From NCBI GenBank assembly GCA_963739435.1, contig CAVUAN010000008.1, positions 242,431 through 306,430 of the forward strand: 64,000 bases of DNA, read 5' to 3'. The first letter of the stretch is position 1; each line of letters opens with the position of its first letter. Of the stretch, positions 37,384-46,134 are shown piece by piece. The translations under genes and the position numbers were made by a program. Origin of the DNA: CAVUAN01 sp963739435. GTDB taxonomy: Bacteria > Acidobacteriota > Thermoanaerobaculia > UBA5066 > Gp7-AA6. The notes beneath the pieces were generated by a model. That model was not told the DNA's origin and did not search any database. It saw nothing but the letters and a program-made list of their open reading frames with translations.

Positions 37384-38354
37384 TCGACGACACCATCCCG
37401 TTTCCGGCCGCCGAGGCCGGCGACCCCGAAAAGAAGTCCCGGCGGCGCCGGGGCGGCGCGAGGCGCCACAAGAACCGCTCGGCGCCGCCCTCCGACCCCC
37501 ACGCCCCCATGATCGAAGCCTCGGGCCTGCCGAACTCCTCGCCAGCCCCCGTCTTCGCGGCTGCCCCGCAGCATTCCTCGCCCGCGGGGCCGTCGCCCGC
37601 TCCGCCGACGCGCGTCGCGCTCGACCAGCGGCTGGCCCTCTTCATCGATTTCGAGAACATCGCTCTCGGAGTCCGCGACGCCAAGTACAAGAAGTTCGAC
37701 ATCAACCTGGTCCTGCAGCGGCTGATTGAAAAAGGCCGCATCGTCTACAAGAAGGCCTATGCGGACTGGACGCGCTACTCGGAATACAAGCGCGAGTTCC
37801 ACGAGGCCGCCATCGAGCTGATCGACATACCCCAGCGCGGCTACACGGGCAAGAACTCCGCGGATATCCGCATGGTCGTGGACGCCATGGACCTGGCGAC
37901 GGCCAAGGTGCACATGACGACGTTCGTCATCTGCTCCGGGGACTCGGATTTTTCTCCGCTGGTCTCGAAGCTCAAGGAGAACGACAAGCTGGTGATCGGA
38001 GTGGGCGTCAAGAACTCCACGTCGGCGCTCCTGCTCACCAATTGCGACGAGTTCATCTTCTACGAAGATCTCGTTCGCGAGACGCGGGCCATGCCCTCGA
38101 TCGACAACCTGCCCAAGAAGCAGCAGGAGGCGTTCCGCCTCGTCATCGATTCGTTTCAGGCTCTCCAACGCGAGAGCTACGACGTCATCTGGGGCTCGAT
38201 GATCAAGCAGACGATGCAGCGCAAGCAGCCCTACTTCTCCGAGTCCTACTACGGCTACAAGTCGTTCTCGGAGCTCCTCGAGGACGCGCAGCGCCACGGC
38301 ATCCTGTCCATGAAGAAGGACGCCAAGAGCGGCGGCTACATCATCAGCGCTTGA
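37380..38354 (+). CDS. NYN-domain (LabA/DUF88) putative RNase with C-terminal LOTUS/OST-HTH-like domain
   Basis: A 324-residue protein. A basic disordered N terminus (KKSRRRRGGARRHKNR) is followed by a NYN PIN-like domain at about residues 80-230, with the acidic metal-site residues in LFIDFENIA, NSADIRMVVDAMD and CSGDSDFSPLVSKLKE. The last 80 residues (about 245-324) resemble an OST-HTH/LOTUS module, ending HGILSMKKDAKSGGYIISA. NYN proteins are candidate endoribonucleases and LOTUS modules bind RNA, so a role in RNA turnover is inferred. The 3' end overlaps a convergent gene by 11 bases. Confidence 0.83.
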   Translation: MIDDTIPFPAAEAGDPEKKSRRRRGGARRHKNRSAPPSDPHAPMIEASGLPNSSPAPVFAAAPQHSSPAGPSPAPPTRVALDQRLALFIDFENIALGVRDAKYKKFDINLVLQRLIEKGRIVYKKAYADWTRYSEYKREFHEAAIELIDIPQRGYTGKNSADIRMVVDAMDLATAKVHMTTFVICSGDSDFSPLVSKLKENDKLVIGVGVKNSTSALLLTNCDEFIFYEDLVRETRAMPSIDNLPKKQQEAFRLVIDSFQALQRESYDVIWGSMIKQTMQRKQPYFSESYYGYKSFSELLEDAQRHGILSMKKDAKSGGYIISA

Positions 38355-39246
38355 GCTTGAAGCGGTCGGGCAGGCCCTCGGGTCCCGACACCGAGGCGTT
38401 GACCTCGAGTCTCAAAAAGTCGGCGGCCCCGGAAAAATCCCAGACCAGGTTCTGAAAGCCCCGCAGCGAGCTGCCCGGCTCGGGGTGAATCACGCGCGAG
38501 AGCGCATCGATGCCCCGGGCCCGGCTGTAGGCCGGCGAGAAGAAGACATAAGACAGGAAACCCGTGTCGTTGACGCCGGCCTGGACGAGGTAGTCGTCCT
38601 CGAGCGACTCGAGCAGGAGATAGCGCACGGGCTCGCCCTTCCGGCGGTTGGGGGCCTCGAGCTGGCGCCACACCCGCTGTCGCGCAGGAACCCAGGCCGG
38701 GTAAGGGATGAAGTCGACGGGAACGGCCGCGCTCTTTGCCCCCGTGAGCATCGACACCGCCTGGTCCAAACGCTGCTGCCCGTCGTTCACGACGCGGTAG
38801 CCGGCGCCGGCTCCGCCCCGGCCGGGGTCGGTGAGGACGACACCGGCTGCCAGGATCGAGCCATCCTGGCTCGTCTCGAGATAGGCGCTCTTGATGACGG
38901 GCCGAGGCGGGGGCCCGGGCAGCGTTTTCTCGAACTCGGCTGTCCAGCGGCCGGTCAGGTCGAGGGTAGCGGGCGTCACCGGCGCCTGGGCGTGGGGGGC
39001 AGCGGGCGCCGCCGCCGGCTTTGCCCGGAGCAGCCAGAAGGCGGCAGCGATCACCACCAGGAGACCCAGGAGGCCGCCTGCCGCGAGCCGAGCCGGAGCC
39101 CACGCGCCTTTCTCCGTCACCCGGCGGGCGGCGCCGGTCATCCGGGTCACGCGGGCCTTCGGGGGAGGCAGCGGCTCCCCGCAGCGCAGGCAAGCCTGCG
39201 CAGGGATCTGCGAGAAATTGCACTTGACGCACTTGACCCAGGCCAT
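38344..39246 (-). CDS. Zinc-ribbon single-pass membrane protein of unknown function
   Basis: A 300-residue protein. The N terminus carries a CxxC-CxxC zinc ribbon (VKCVKCNFSQIPAQACLRCG). One membrane helix (about residues 55-75, AAGGLLGLLVVIAAAFWLL) leads to a Pro/Ala linker and an external domain of about 200 residues with LTGRWTAEFEKTLPGPP and GFLSYVFFSPAYSRARGI. No family recognised. Repeat R1 copy 2 lies in its upstream region, 99 bases before the start codon. Confidence 0.65.
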   Translation of the reverse strand: MAWVKCVKCNFSQIPAQACLRCGEPLPPPKARVTRMTGAARRVTEKGAWAPARLAAGGLLGLLVVIAAAFWLLRAKPAAAPAAPHAQAPVTPATLDLTGRWTAEFEKTLPGPPPRPVIKSAYLETSQDGSILAAGVVLTDPGRGGAGAGYRVVNDGQQRLDQAVSMLTGAKSAAVPVDFIPYPAWVPARQRVWRQLEAPNRRKGEPVRYLLLESLEDDYLVQAGVNDTGFLSYVFFSPAYSRARGIDALSRVIHPEPGSSLRGFQNLVWDFSGAADFLRLEVNASVSGPEGLPDRFKLKR

Positions 39247-39345
39247 TGGTGTAGCCCGATTTTACAAGATCGCGGGCCAGAACTCCCGAACAACCGTCTC
39301 GCAGCCCGCCAGAGGCTCTTCCAAAATGTAGTAGCGGCCCTGCTG

Positions 39346-39734
39346 AGCCGCCCCGGACCGTCGGTGCTGCCCTGCGGGACACGCGGCCGCTCACCCGGGC
39401 GGCAGACAGATCGTTCCTGGCGGCCGCTCAAACGAAACCGGTGCAAGAACCCTCATGGCCCGGGTCTCCTCCGGCCTGGCACACCCACCCGGTTTCGACG
39501 GTCCCGCAGGGCAGCCCCGCCGTTCCGGGGCTCTCATAGTGACAACAGCCTCAGAGAGAGCCCCGGCGGCGGGCCGCCTCCCGGAGGAGGCTTCTAGCGA
39601 GGGAGCAAGGCACGGAGTCTCTTGTGCCTCTTCCAAGACTGCGACCGAGCGACAAGCGAGGGTCCACAGTTATCTCGTCGCCTCCAGACCCGAGCGTGCC
39701 TCCTCGGGAGGCGGCCCGTCGCCGGGGCGCCTCA
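39346..39734 (+). repeat. Composite dispersed repeat R1, copy 2 (389 bp)
   Basis: Near-identical by eye to 17838-18228, with about twenty scattered differences. The 14-bp inverted arms GCTGCCCTGCGGGA and its complement are intact, and the 3' module spans 39560-39728 with 22-bp terminal inverted repeats at 39560-39581 and 39707-39728. It occupies the 503-base gap between two genes on the minus strand, upstream of the zinc-ribbon gene and 15 bases from the end of the GAPDH-like gene. The first 99 bases of the gap (39247-39345) show nothing recognisable. Confidence 0.9.
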
Positions 39735-39749
39735 TTTGGCGAGCCTTCT

Positions 39750-40808
39750 CTAGATCTCGCGGAAGAAGAAGCGGTCGAGGACGGAGAGGCGCTCGTTCCG
39801 GTTGAAATCGGGCTCCATGAGCCACAGGGCGGCCGTGATGGAGGAGGCCAGCGAGTTTCCGTCCTGGGGCGTGAAGCAGAAGCCCAGGATCTCCCGGCCC
39901 CCGGTGACCGTGAGAGTGGGGGTCGCAATGACGGTTTGCGAGAAGATCCGGCCGTAGTAGCCATGATCGCGGCCGAAGGAGAAGATCTGGTTGGCGGAAC
40001 GCTTCTCGGTCAGCGCGACCCGTGCGTTCGAGCGCAGCTTCTGGACGACCTCTTCCTTGGAGATCTGGCCGGGAAGCACCAGGTCGAACCAGATCGAATG
40101 CATGTATTGCGTGTTCAGCTTCATCGCCGAAGAGAAGATGTTTGGCTTCCAACCCATCGTGGCGAGCAACTGAGCGGCGTCCCGCGCGTGGTGCGTTCCG
40201 TACACGGGGTCGTCGTGCTTTCCGGCGGAGGGAGCCGGCGAGAACCCGGAGTCCTGGGAAACGTCGTTGGCGCGGCGCATGCAGACGAAGCGGCCTCGCT
40301 CGAGCGCCAGGTTGCCGTGGCCGTCCTCGGCCAGAGTCTTGATCAGGACGGCAATGTTGTGGGTGTTGCAGGAGACGATCTGCAGGAACCTGTCCTGTCC
40401 GGGGATGAGAGCCTGGTCGTTGATTCCGAGGGCGTACATCTTTCCAAACCCGAACTCGCTTCCCTGGGCCAGGAAACCCATCGGGCCCGACAGCTTCTCG
40501 TAGACCTTCTTGTTCTCGTTGCCGGCCGGCGTGCAGTCGATCACGACAGTCGCCCGTTCCAACGCCTCCCGGGTCTCGTAAGAAACCTTGTGGCCGAGAG
40601 CCTCGAAGTCGGCGATCTTGTCCGAATCGACCGCGAGCCTGGCTCCGCGCCGCAGGAGGTGCTCGACCTTCGCCTTCTCGGTCGTCATGGGCGTGCGCTT
40701 GTGGAAGGTGATCTCGTCGATGCCGAGCTTCTTCTGGAAGTCGGCGAAGAGGCCGATGAGCGGTTCGCCGATGGTGCCGGTTCCGACGACGTGAACGACC
40801 TTCTTCAT
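39750..40808 (-). CDS. Type II (archaeal-like) glyceraldehyde-3-phosphate dehydrogenase homologue
   Basis: A 352-residue NAD(P)-binding protein. The Rossmann motif GTGTIGEPLIG is at the extreme N terminus, and the presumed catalytic Cys is in VSCNTHNIAVLIKTL, matching the SCNT motif of type II GAPDH (the bacterial type has SCTTN). MHSIWFDLVLPG corresponds to a conserved archaeal-type strand. A glycolytic role is possible, but a different aldehyde substrate cannot be excluded. It is isolated on the minus strand between repeat R1 and a divergent hydrolase gene. Confidence 0.65.
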   Translation of the reverse strand: MKKVVHVVGTGTIGEPLIGLFADFQKKLGIDEITFHKRTPMTTEKAKVEHLLRRGARLAVDSDKIADFEALGHKVSYETREALERATVVIDCTPAGNENKKVYEKLSGPMGFLAQGSEFGFGKMYALGINDQALIPGQDRFLQIVSCNTHNIAVLIKTLAEDGHGNLALERGRFVCMRRANDVSQDSGFSPAPSAGKHDDPVYGTHHARDAAQLLATMGWKPNIFSSAMKLNTQYMHSIWFDLVLPGQISKEEVVQKLRSNARVALTEKRSANQIFSFGRDHGYYGRIFSQTVIATPTLTVTGGREILGFCFTPQDGNSLASSITAALWLMEPDFNRNERLSVLDRFFFREI

Positions 40809-40882
40809 GGGATCCTCCTGAGTTTCCGGAGGCCGGAAGGATACGATGAGAGCCGGTTTTCCCCAAAGATGCAGACCGATCC

Positions 40883-41542
40883 GTGAGCGAAAAGATCCGC
40901 AACGTGATGTTCGGAGGCTCCTCCGGCAGGCTCGAAGGGCTCTGGAAGGAGGCGCGGGGCCCCCGGAGAGGCTCTGCCGTCTTTGCGCACCCGCACCCGC
41001 TCCATGGCGGAACGATGCACAACAAGGTCGTCTACCGGGCCGCGCAAGCTCTCACGGCAGCCGGTTGGGAGACCCTGCGATTCAATTTCCGGGGCGTCGG
41101 CCTCTCCGAGGGCCGCCACGACGACGGCCGGGGCGAGATAGATGATTTTCGGGCCGCGCTCGCGGAGGCCGAAAGACATGCCGGCCTTCCCATCGTTGCC
41201 GGCGGTTTCTCGTTCGGATCGGGCGTCGCCCTGAAGGCGATCCAGGGAGATGCCCGGATGGCGGCCTTCGTCGGCGCGGGCCTGCCGGTTGGGACGGCTT
41301 CCGGAGCAGAGCTTGCGTTACCGCCTCCGAAACTTCCATCGCTCTTTGTCGTCGGAGAGCACGACGCGTTTGGCCCTCCTTGGAAGCTACGGAGCTTTCT
41401 CGCCGGTTCTTCCGCTCAGATCGTCGAGATCCCCGGGGCCGATCATTTCTTCGAAGGAAAGCTTCCGGAGCTCGAGGCCGCGATCCTGGGCTTTGCCTCC
41501 TCCATCCCGGATCCACAACTCGCAATCGAGAACCACCGATGA
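40883..41542 (+). CDS. Alpha/beta hydrolase (dienelactone-hydrolase-like)
   Basis: A 219-residue hydrolase. The block FAHPHPLHGGTMHNKVVYRA and RFNFRGVGLSEG are typical of the small DUF-type alpha/beta hydrolases near AMMECR1 genes. The nucleophile elbow is GGFSFGSG, and the acid and His are likely in GEHDAFG and GADHFFEG. GTG start at 40883; its stop overlaps the next ATG as ATGA. Substrate unknown. Confidence 0.82.
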   Translation: MSEKIRNVMFGGSSGRLEGLWKEARGPRRGSAVFAHPHPLHGGTMHNKVVYRAAQALTAAGWETLRFNFRGVGLSEGRHDDGRGEIDDFRAALAEAERHAGLPIVAGGFSFGSGVALKAIQGDARMAAFVGAGLPVGTASGAELALPPPKLPSLFVVGEHDAFGPPWKLRSFLAGSSAQIVEIPGADHFFEGKLPELEAAILGFASSIPDPQLAIENHR

Positions 41543-42108
41543 CCCTCCCGCCGCTTCTTTCGGAGCAGACCCGGAAAGACTTGCTCTCGCTGGCCCGCCA
41601 GTCCCTGGAGGCGGCCTTCCGCAACGAGCCGGCTCCCCGCCTGGGCTCGGATCGGGCGGAGGCTTTTGGAGAGTCCCGAGCGATCTTCGTCACGCTCGAG
41701 AAAGCGGGGAAGCTGCGAGGCTGCATCGGCACGCTCTCGCCGGATGGCGACCTGGCTCGGACGGTGCCGTCGTTTGCAAGGAAGGCCGCCTTCGAGGATC
41801 CGCGGTTCCCGCCGCTCTCCGCCGAAGAGCTCCCGGAGTGTCGCATCGAGATCTCCGTCCTGACGGCGCCTCAAGCCGTCGAAGACCCGGAGGAGGTCAC
41901 CGTCGGCCGCGACGGGCTCATCCTGGAGTGCCGCGGCCGCCGGGGGCTGCTCCTCCCGCAGGTCGCTCCGGACTGGGGCTTCGACCGCGTCCAGTTTCTC
42001 GACGCCGTGTCTGAGAAGGCGGGGCTGCCCGGGGGATCCTGGCGCGATCCCGACGCGCGTCTCTGGATTTTTCAGGCGGAGGTCTTCGGCGAGCCCGAAG
42101 CGCAGTAG
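41539..42108 (+). CDS. AMMECR1-domain protein (AmmeMemoRadiSam protein A type)
   Basis: A 189-residue protein with the AMMECR1 hallmark LRGCIGTLSPDGDLARTV around residues 55-72, and IEISVLTAPQAVEDPEEV plus RGRRGLLLPQVAPDWGF later. The family often accompanies a Memo-like protein and a radical SAM protein, but neither is adjacent here. The function of the family is not settled. Its 3' end overlaps the convergent SpoU gene by 37 bases. Confidence 0.85.
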   Translation: MTLPPLLSEQTRKDLLSLARQSLEAAFRNEPAPRLGSDRAEAFGESRAIFVTLEKAGKLRGCIGTLSPDGDLARTVPSFARKAAFEDPRFPPLSAEELPECRIEISVLTAPQAVEDPEEVTVGRDGLILECRGRRGLLLPQVAPDWGFDRVQFLDAVSEKAGLPGGSWRDPDARLWIFQAEVFGEPEAQ

Positions 42109-42839
42109 AGCAGAAGCGCCGCGGCCACGGCGGCATTCAGGGAGTCGACCGGGGGGCGCATCGGGATCGTGAAGCGGCGATCGAGGTATCGGTAGGCGCC
42201 CGCGGGAAGGCCGGGGCCCTCCCCGCCGATGACGAGCACGGAGGCGATCGGAAGCCCCGTTGCGAAGGGGTTCTCGCCCCCCGCCGGCACGGCGCCGCAG
42301 ACCTCCCGGCCCGAGGCCTTCGCTTCGGCCGCGAAGGGCTCGAAGGAGACCTTGCCGGACACGGGGATGCGCAGGACGCTGCCGGCGCTGCCGCGCACGG
42401 CGCGGGGATGAAAGAAGTCGGCGGAACCGGGAGCGGCCGCGACGCCGGCGGCCCCGGCGGCTTCGGCCACGCGCACGATGGCCCCGAGGTTGCCGGGATC
42501 CTGGACCCCGAAGAGGAAGACGACGGGGCCGGGGCGCCCGAGAATCTCGCTGACGGGAACGTCGCGTCTGCGGGCAACGGCCAGGAGGTGCTGTGGCGTT
42601 TGCGTGTCGGCGAGGCGCTCGAGGACCTTGCGTGAGACGAGCTGGGGCCGCGCGCCTGCCAGGGCGGCGAGCCGCCCGGGCCGCACGCTCGCGTCGTGCA
42701 GGAGATGCTCGAGGGCGACACCCGCCGCGACCGCGTCCACGATCGCCTTCTCGCCCTCGAGCAGCAGGTGCGTGCGCTCCTCGAGGCCGCGGGCGATCTG
42801 ACGGATCAGGGGATTCGCGGGTGACTCGATCGCGGCCAT
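42072..42839 (-). CDS. TrmH/SpoU-family RNA 2'-O-methyltransferase
   Basis: A 255-residue SPOUT enzyme with an N-terminal L30e-like RNA-binding domain (HLLLEGEKAIVDAVAAGVAL) and a knotted catalytic domain: motif 1 in VQDPGNLGAIVRVAEAAG, motif 2 in VLVIGGEGPGLP, motif 3 in IPMRPPVDSLNAAVAAALLL. It methylates rRNA or tRNA with SAM; the target is unknown. The ATG at 42839 is preferred to the longer reading; the divergent exchanger gene begins 23 bases away. Confidence 0.88.
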   Translation of the reverse strand: MAAIESPANPLIRQIARGLEERTHLLLEGEKAIVDAVAAGVALEHLLHDASVRPGRLAALAGARPQLVSRKVLERLADTQTPQHLLAVARRRDVPVSEILGRPGPVVFLFGVQDPGNLGAIVRVAEAAGAAGVAAAPGSADFFHPRAVRGSAGSVLRIPVSGKVSFEPFAAEAKASGREVCGAVPAGGENPFATGLPIASVLVIGGEGPGLPAGAYRYLDRRFTIPMRPPVDSLNAAVAAALLLYCASGSPKTSA

Positions 42840-42862
42840 GCTGCATGCTATAACCGCGCGCG

Positions 42863-44062
42863 ATGCAACCGTCGCGCAGCAGGACCTGGCTTGCCGCGGG
42901 TGCTGTGAGCGCGACCTCCGCCTCGCCCCTCTCGGCTCTCTGGACCTTCCCGGCGATGATCGGGTCGGCATTCCTCGTGGCGTGGGCGGCCGAGGCGGCC
43001 GAGTTCCTGATGTCGCAGGGGCTCGCGCTCGCCGTCCTCGCGCTCATCCAGACGATGCCCGAATTCGCGGTCGAAGCGGTCATCGCCTGGAAGGCGGGCA
43101 AGGACCCGGACATGGTCCACCTCGCGATCGCGAACTTCACGGGAAGCCTGCGGCTGCTGACGGGCCTCGGCTGGCCGATGATCTACGCCGTCGCGGCCTA
43201 CAGCTCCCGGCAGCAAGTACGGCAAGAAGCTCGGATCCTTGAAGCTCCACGACGACCACGCGGTCGAGGTGCTGGGACTGCTCCCGCCCCTGCTCTGGTT
43301 CGTCGTGGTGTGGGCCAAGGCGAGCCTCTCTCTCTGGGACGCCGCGGTGCTGACCGGGACCTACGTCGCCTACCTCACGGTTCTCTTCAAGATCCCGCCC
43401 CGCGAGGAGATGGTCGAGCAGGACGACGAGGTCCCGGCTGTTTCGCGCTGGGCGCTCTCGTATCGCGGGGCAGCTCGGTGGCTCGCGGTGCGGAGGACTC
43501 TTTCGTGGCGGGCGGAGCGATCATCTTCGTCACCGCCGGGCCCTTCCTGGCTTCGATGCTGGCGCTGGCGACCTCGCTCGGCATGTCGCAGTTCGTCTTC
43601 ATCCAATGGGTGGCCCCGTTCCTCTCGGAGTTTCCGGAGAAGACGTCGGCGTTCGCCTGGGCCAGTCGGGTGACGCGCGCCCCGGTCGCCCTGATGAACA
43701 TGGTTTCCTCGAACATCAACCAGTGGGGAATCCTGTCGGCGCTGCTCGCCGTCATCTACAGCTGGAGCAGGGGAGAGCCCTCGGCCCTGCCGTTCGACGA
43801 CTTCCAGAGAAGCGAGATCCTGCTCACGATCCTGCAGGCTTTCCTCGGCTGGCTCTTCCTCGCGTCGATGAGCCTCGAGGCGTACGAGGCGGCCGGCCTC
43901 TTCGCGCTCTGGCTCGTCCAGTTCGCCATGCCGTCGCTCCGGCACGACATGGCCTGGGTTTACACTGCCTGGATCGTTATCGAGCTCGGTCTCGTGGCTC
44001 TGGGCCGCAAGAAGATTCCGGCGTTCTCCGCCTTCGCGCGGACCTGGAAGAGCCGGCGATGA
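42863..44062 (+). CDS. Sodium/calcium exchanger-like cation antiporter (two frameshifts)
   Basis: Membrane protein of about 399 residues with two Na/Ca-exchanger alpha-repeat-like segments of opposite topology: VLALIQTMPEFAVEAVIAW near residues 57-75, and FIQWVAPFLSEFPEKTSAFA in the second half. An extra base near 43213 and a lost base near 43470 break the frame. The middle frame supplies YGKKLGSLKLHDDHAVEVLG and LPPLLWFVVVWAKASLSLWD. Ion specificity is unknown. Its stop overlaps the aminotransferase start as ATGA. Confidence 0.7.
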   Translation: MQPSRSRTWLAAGAVSATSASPLSALWTFPAMIGSAFLVAWAAEAAEFLMSQGLALAVLALIQTMPEFAVEAVIAWKAGKDPDMVHLAIANFTGSLRLLTGLGWPMIYAVAAYSSRQQVRQEARILEAPRRPRGRGAGTAPAPALVRRGVGQGEPLSLGRRGADRDLRRLPHGSLQDPAPRGDGRAGRRGPGCFALGALVSRGSSVARGAEDSFVAGGAIIFVTAGPFLASMLALATSLGMSQFVFIQWVAPFLSEFPEKTSAFAWASRVTRAPVALMNMVSSNINQWGILSALLAVIYSWSRGEPSALPFDDFQRSEILLTILQAFLGWLFLASMSLEAYEAAGLFALWLVQFAMPSLRHDMAWVYTAWIVIELGLVALGRKKIPAFSAFARTWKSRR

Positions 44063-45257
44063 CGCTTCGCCTGTCGCGCCGCACGGCGGTGCTGGCGCCT
44101 TCCTCGACGGCCGCCGTGGCCCGGGCCGCCAGGGCGCTGGCGGCGCAGGGAGTCGACGTCGTCGACTTCGGCCTCGGCGAGCCGGACTTTGCAACGCCCG
44201 AGTTCGTGGGCCGGGCGGGCGTGGCAGCCATCGAGAAGGGCCTGACCAAGTACACCGATTCCGCCGGCGATCCCGCCCTGCGCGACGCCATCGCCGAGAA
44301 GTACCGCCGGGAGCAGGGCGCCGCCTGCGCGCGCGAGAACGTCCTCGTGACGGCGGGAGCCAAGCAGGCCGTCTTCAACGTCTGCCAGGCTCTCTTCGAG
44401 GAAGGCGACGAGGTGGCCGTGTTCTCGCCGTACTGGGTCTCGTTCCCCGACATGGTGCGCCTGGCCGGAGCCTCGCCGGTCTTCGTCCCGACGACCCTCG
44501 AGGCGGGCTGGAAGCCCACGGCAAGAGCCCTCGACGCAGGCCGCAACATCCGAGAACGCGGGGCGTCGTGTTGAATTCGCCCAACAACCCCACCGGGGCG
44601 GTTGTCCCGGGCGAAGAGCTCGAAAGGATCCTCCGCTGGTGCCGGGAGCGGGACGTGTTCCTGATCTTCGACGAGACGTACGACCGTTTTCTCTACGGCG
44701 GCCGGCGGCACGTGTCCGCCGCGGCGTTCTGGAAGGATCACGGCGGGCGCATGGCCGTCACGGGAGCGGCCTCGAAGACCTACGCCATGACCGGCTGGCG
44801 CCTGGGCTGGGCGCTGGCACCCAAGGAGCTCGTGGCGGCCATGGCGAACTACCAGAGCCACTCCACCTCGAATGCCTCGTCGATCTCGCAGGAGGCCGCG
44901 AGGGCCGCCTTGACCGACCTCGAGCGCTCGGAGACGTCTGTGACGGGGATGCTCTCCGAGTACGAGCGCCGCCGCGAGGCGATGCTCTCGGGGCTGTTGG
45001 CCGTTCCCGGTGTGCGCTGCGAGCCGCCCGAAGGGGCTTTCTATGCCTTTGCCGATGTGTCCGAGCTCTACTCGCGCAAGGGAGTCGCGGGTTCGGTCGC
45101 CTTCTGCCAGCGCCTTCTGGCCGAGGCGCATGTGGCCGCCGTACCGGGAGACGCCTTCGGCCAGGATGCCTGCGTGCGGTTCTCTTTCGCGACACAGCTG
45201 GAGAGGATCGCGGAGGGGACCCGGCGAATCCAGAAATGGGTCTCCGCCGGAGGCTAG
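44059..45257 (+). CDS. Class I/II pyridoxal-phosphate aminotransferase, aspartate-aminotransferase-like (one frameshift)
   Basis: About 399 residues after repair. Conserved blocks are FGLGEPDFATPEFV, YTDSAGDPALRDAIAEKYRR, LNSPNNPTGAV, IFDETYDRFLY and the PLP-binding Lys in GAASKTYAMTGWRLGW, with the C-terminal Arg in VRFSFA. This is subgroup I-gamma (Thermus-type AspAT), which can also accept aromatic or prephenate substrates. A base is missing near 44562, between IRERG and VVLNSPNNP. It is coupled to the exchanger gene upstream, with no obvious functional link. Confidence 0.87.
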
Positions 45258-46134
45258 ATCACCGGCCCACGCTCGTCTGTGAGAGCGAGGTAGGAGCCCC
45301 AGGCCCCCAGGCGCACGGCCGAACGGACTAACAGCACGGCGATCTGCAGGGCTGTGTGGATCGCGATCGCCGAGGCCGTCGTCGAGGTCGATCCCCACTC
45401 GTAGGCAAAGAGCGCCGCGACGGCGCCGCCGCCCAGGATCAGCCAGAAGAGAAAGAGGCCGATCGCACGGACCCAGGCTCCGGACAATGTGCGCCTGGCG
45501 GCGCCCCACGCCCGCCACGTGCCGATATCCGGGTTCTGCCGGCGCGACGCGCGAGCGAAGTCGTAGACGAGCGAAAGGACCGCAAAGATCAGGAGCGCGA
45601 TGACTTCCACGGCGATCCGGATAGGGCATCGCCGTGCCCCGGAGGGCTGTCTTCGAAGAGCTTCTTGATCGCCCAGAGCGTTCCACCGAGCCAGAGGCCG
45701 ACGGCCGGCACCACCAGGACAGCGAAGAGCGCGAGGCACTTGAGGTTGTGCCAGAAGTTGCGCCGCGCAGCGGCGAAGAGCTCGCTCCAGTCGTACTTCA
45801 TCGGGCGCCCGACGACCGCCACAATGCCTCCGGCCAGCCACGCCTGGAACAGGACGCCCAGCAGGCCGGACCAGAGCGCGCTCCAGCGCACCGCTGAGAC
45901 CGCGGCCGCTTTCTCCCGCAGGAAGTCGAAGACGTCCGTCGGCGCAAAGGTCGGGTGGTTGGCAAGGACGTGGTCGCCGGCGAGCGTCCCGGCGAAGGCG
46001 CTGTCCAGGGCAGGCCAGAGCGGCACGGCTGCCGAGACGCCGAGCAGCGCGGTCGTGAGCGTCAGGAGCAGGATCAATCGACCCTGGGAGAGAGCCTTCA
46101 ACCCGGCCAGGAGGCCGCTGCGCCGCGCGTTCAA
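45254..46134 (-). CDS. Multi-pass membrane protein of unknown function (one frameshift)
   Basis: About 293 residues and five or six helices, for example RLILLLTLTTALLGVSAAV, VLFQAWLAGGIVAVVG, LALFAVLVVPAVGLWLGG, VIALLIFAVLSLVYDFA and AIGLFLFWLILGGGAVAAL. A lost base near 45635 splits it. It starts at TTG 46134 overlapping the stop of the M1 peptidase (TTGA), so it is translationally coupled to it. No family recognised. Confidence 0.65.

Noticed and set aside
44059..45257. This aminotransferase as the missing GnnB partner of the lpxA-linked dehydrogenase
   Set aside because: It is a class I aspartate-type enzyme (SKTYAMTGWR), not a DegT-family sugar aminotransferase, and lies 33 kb away.
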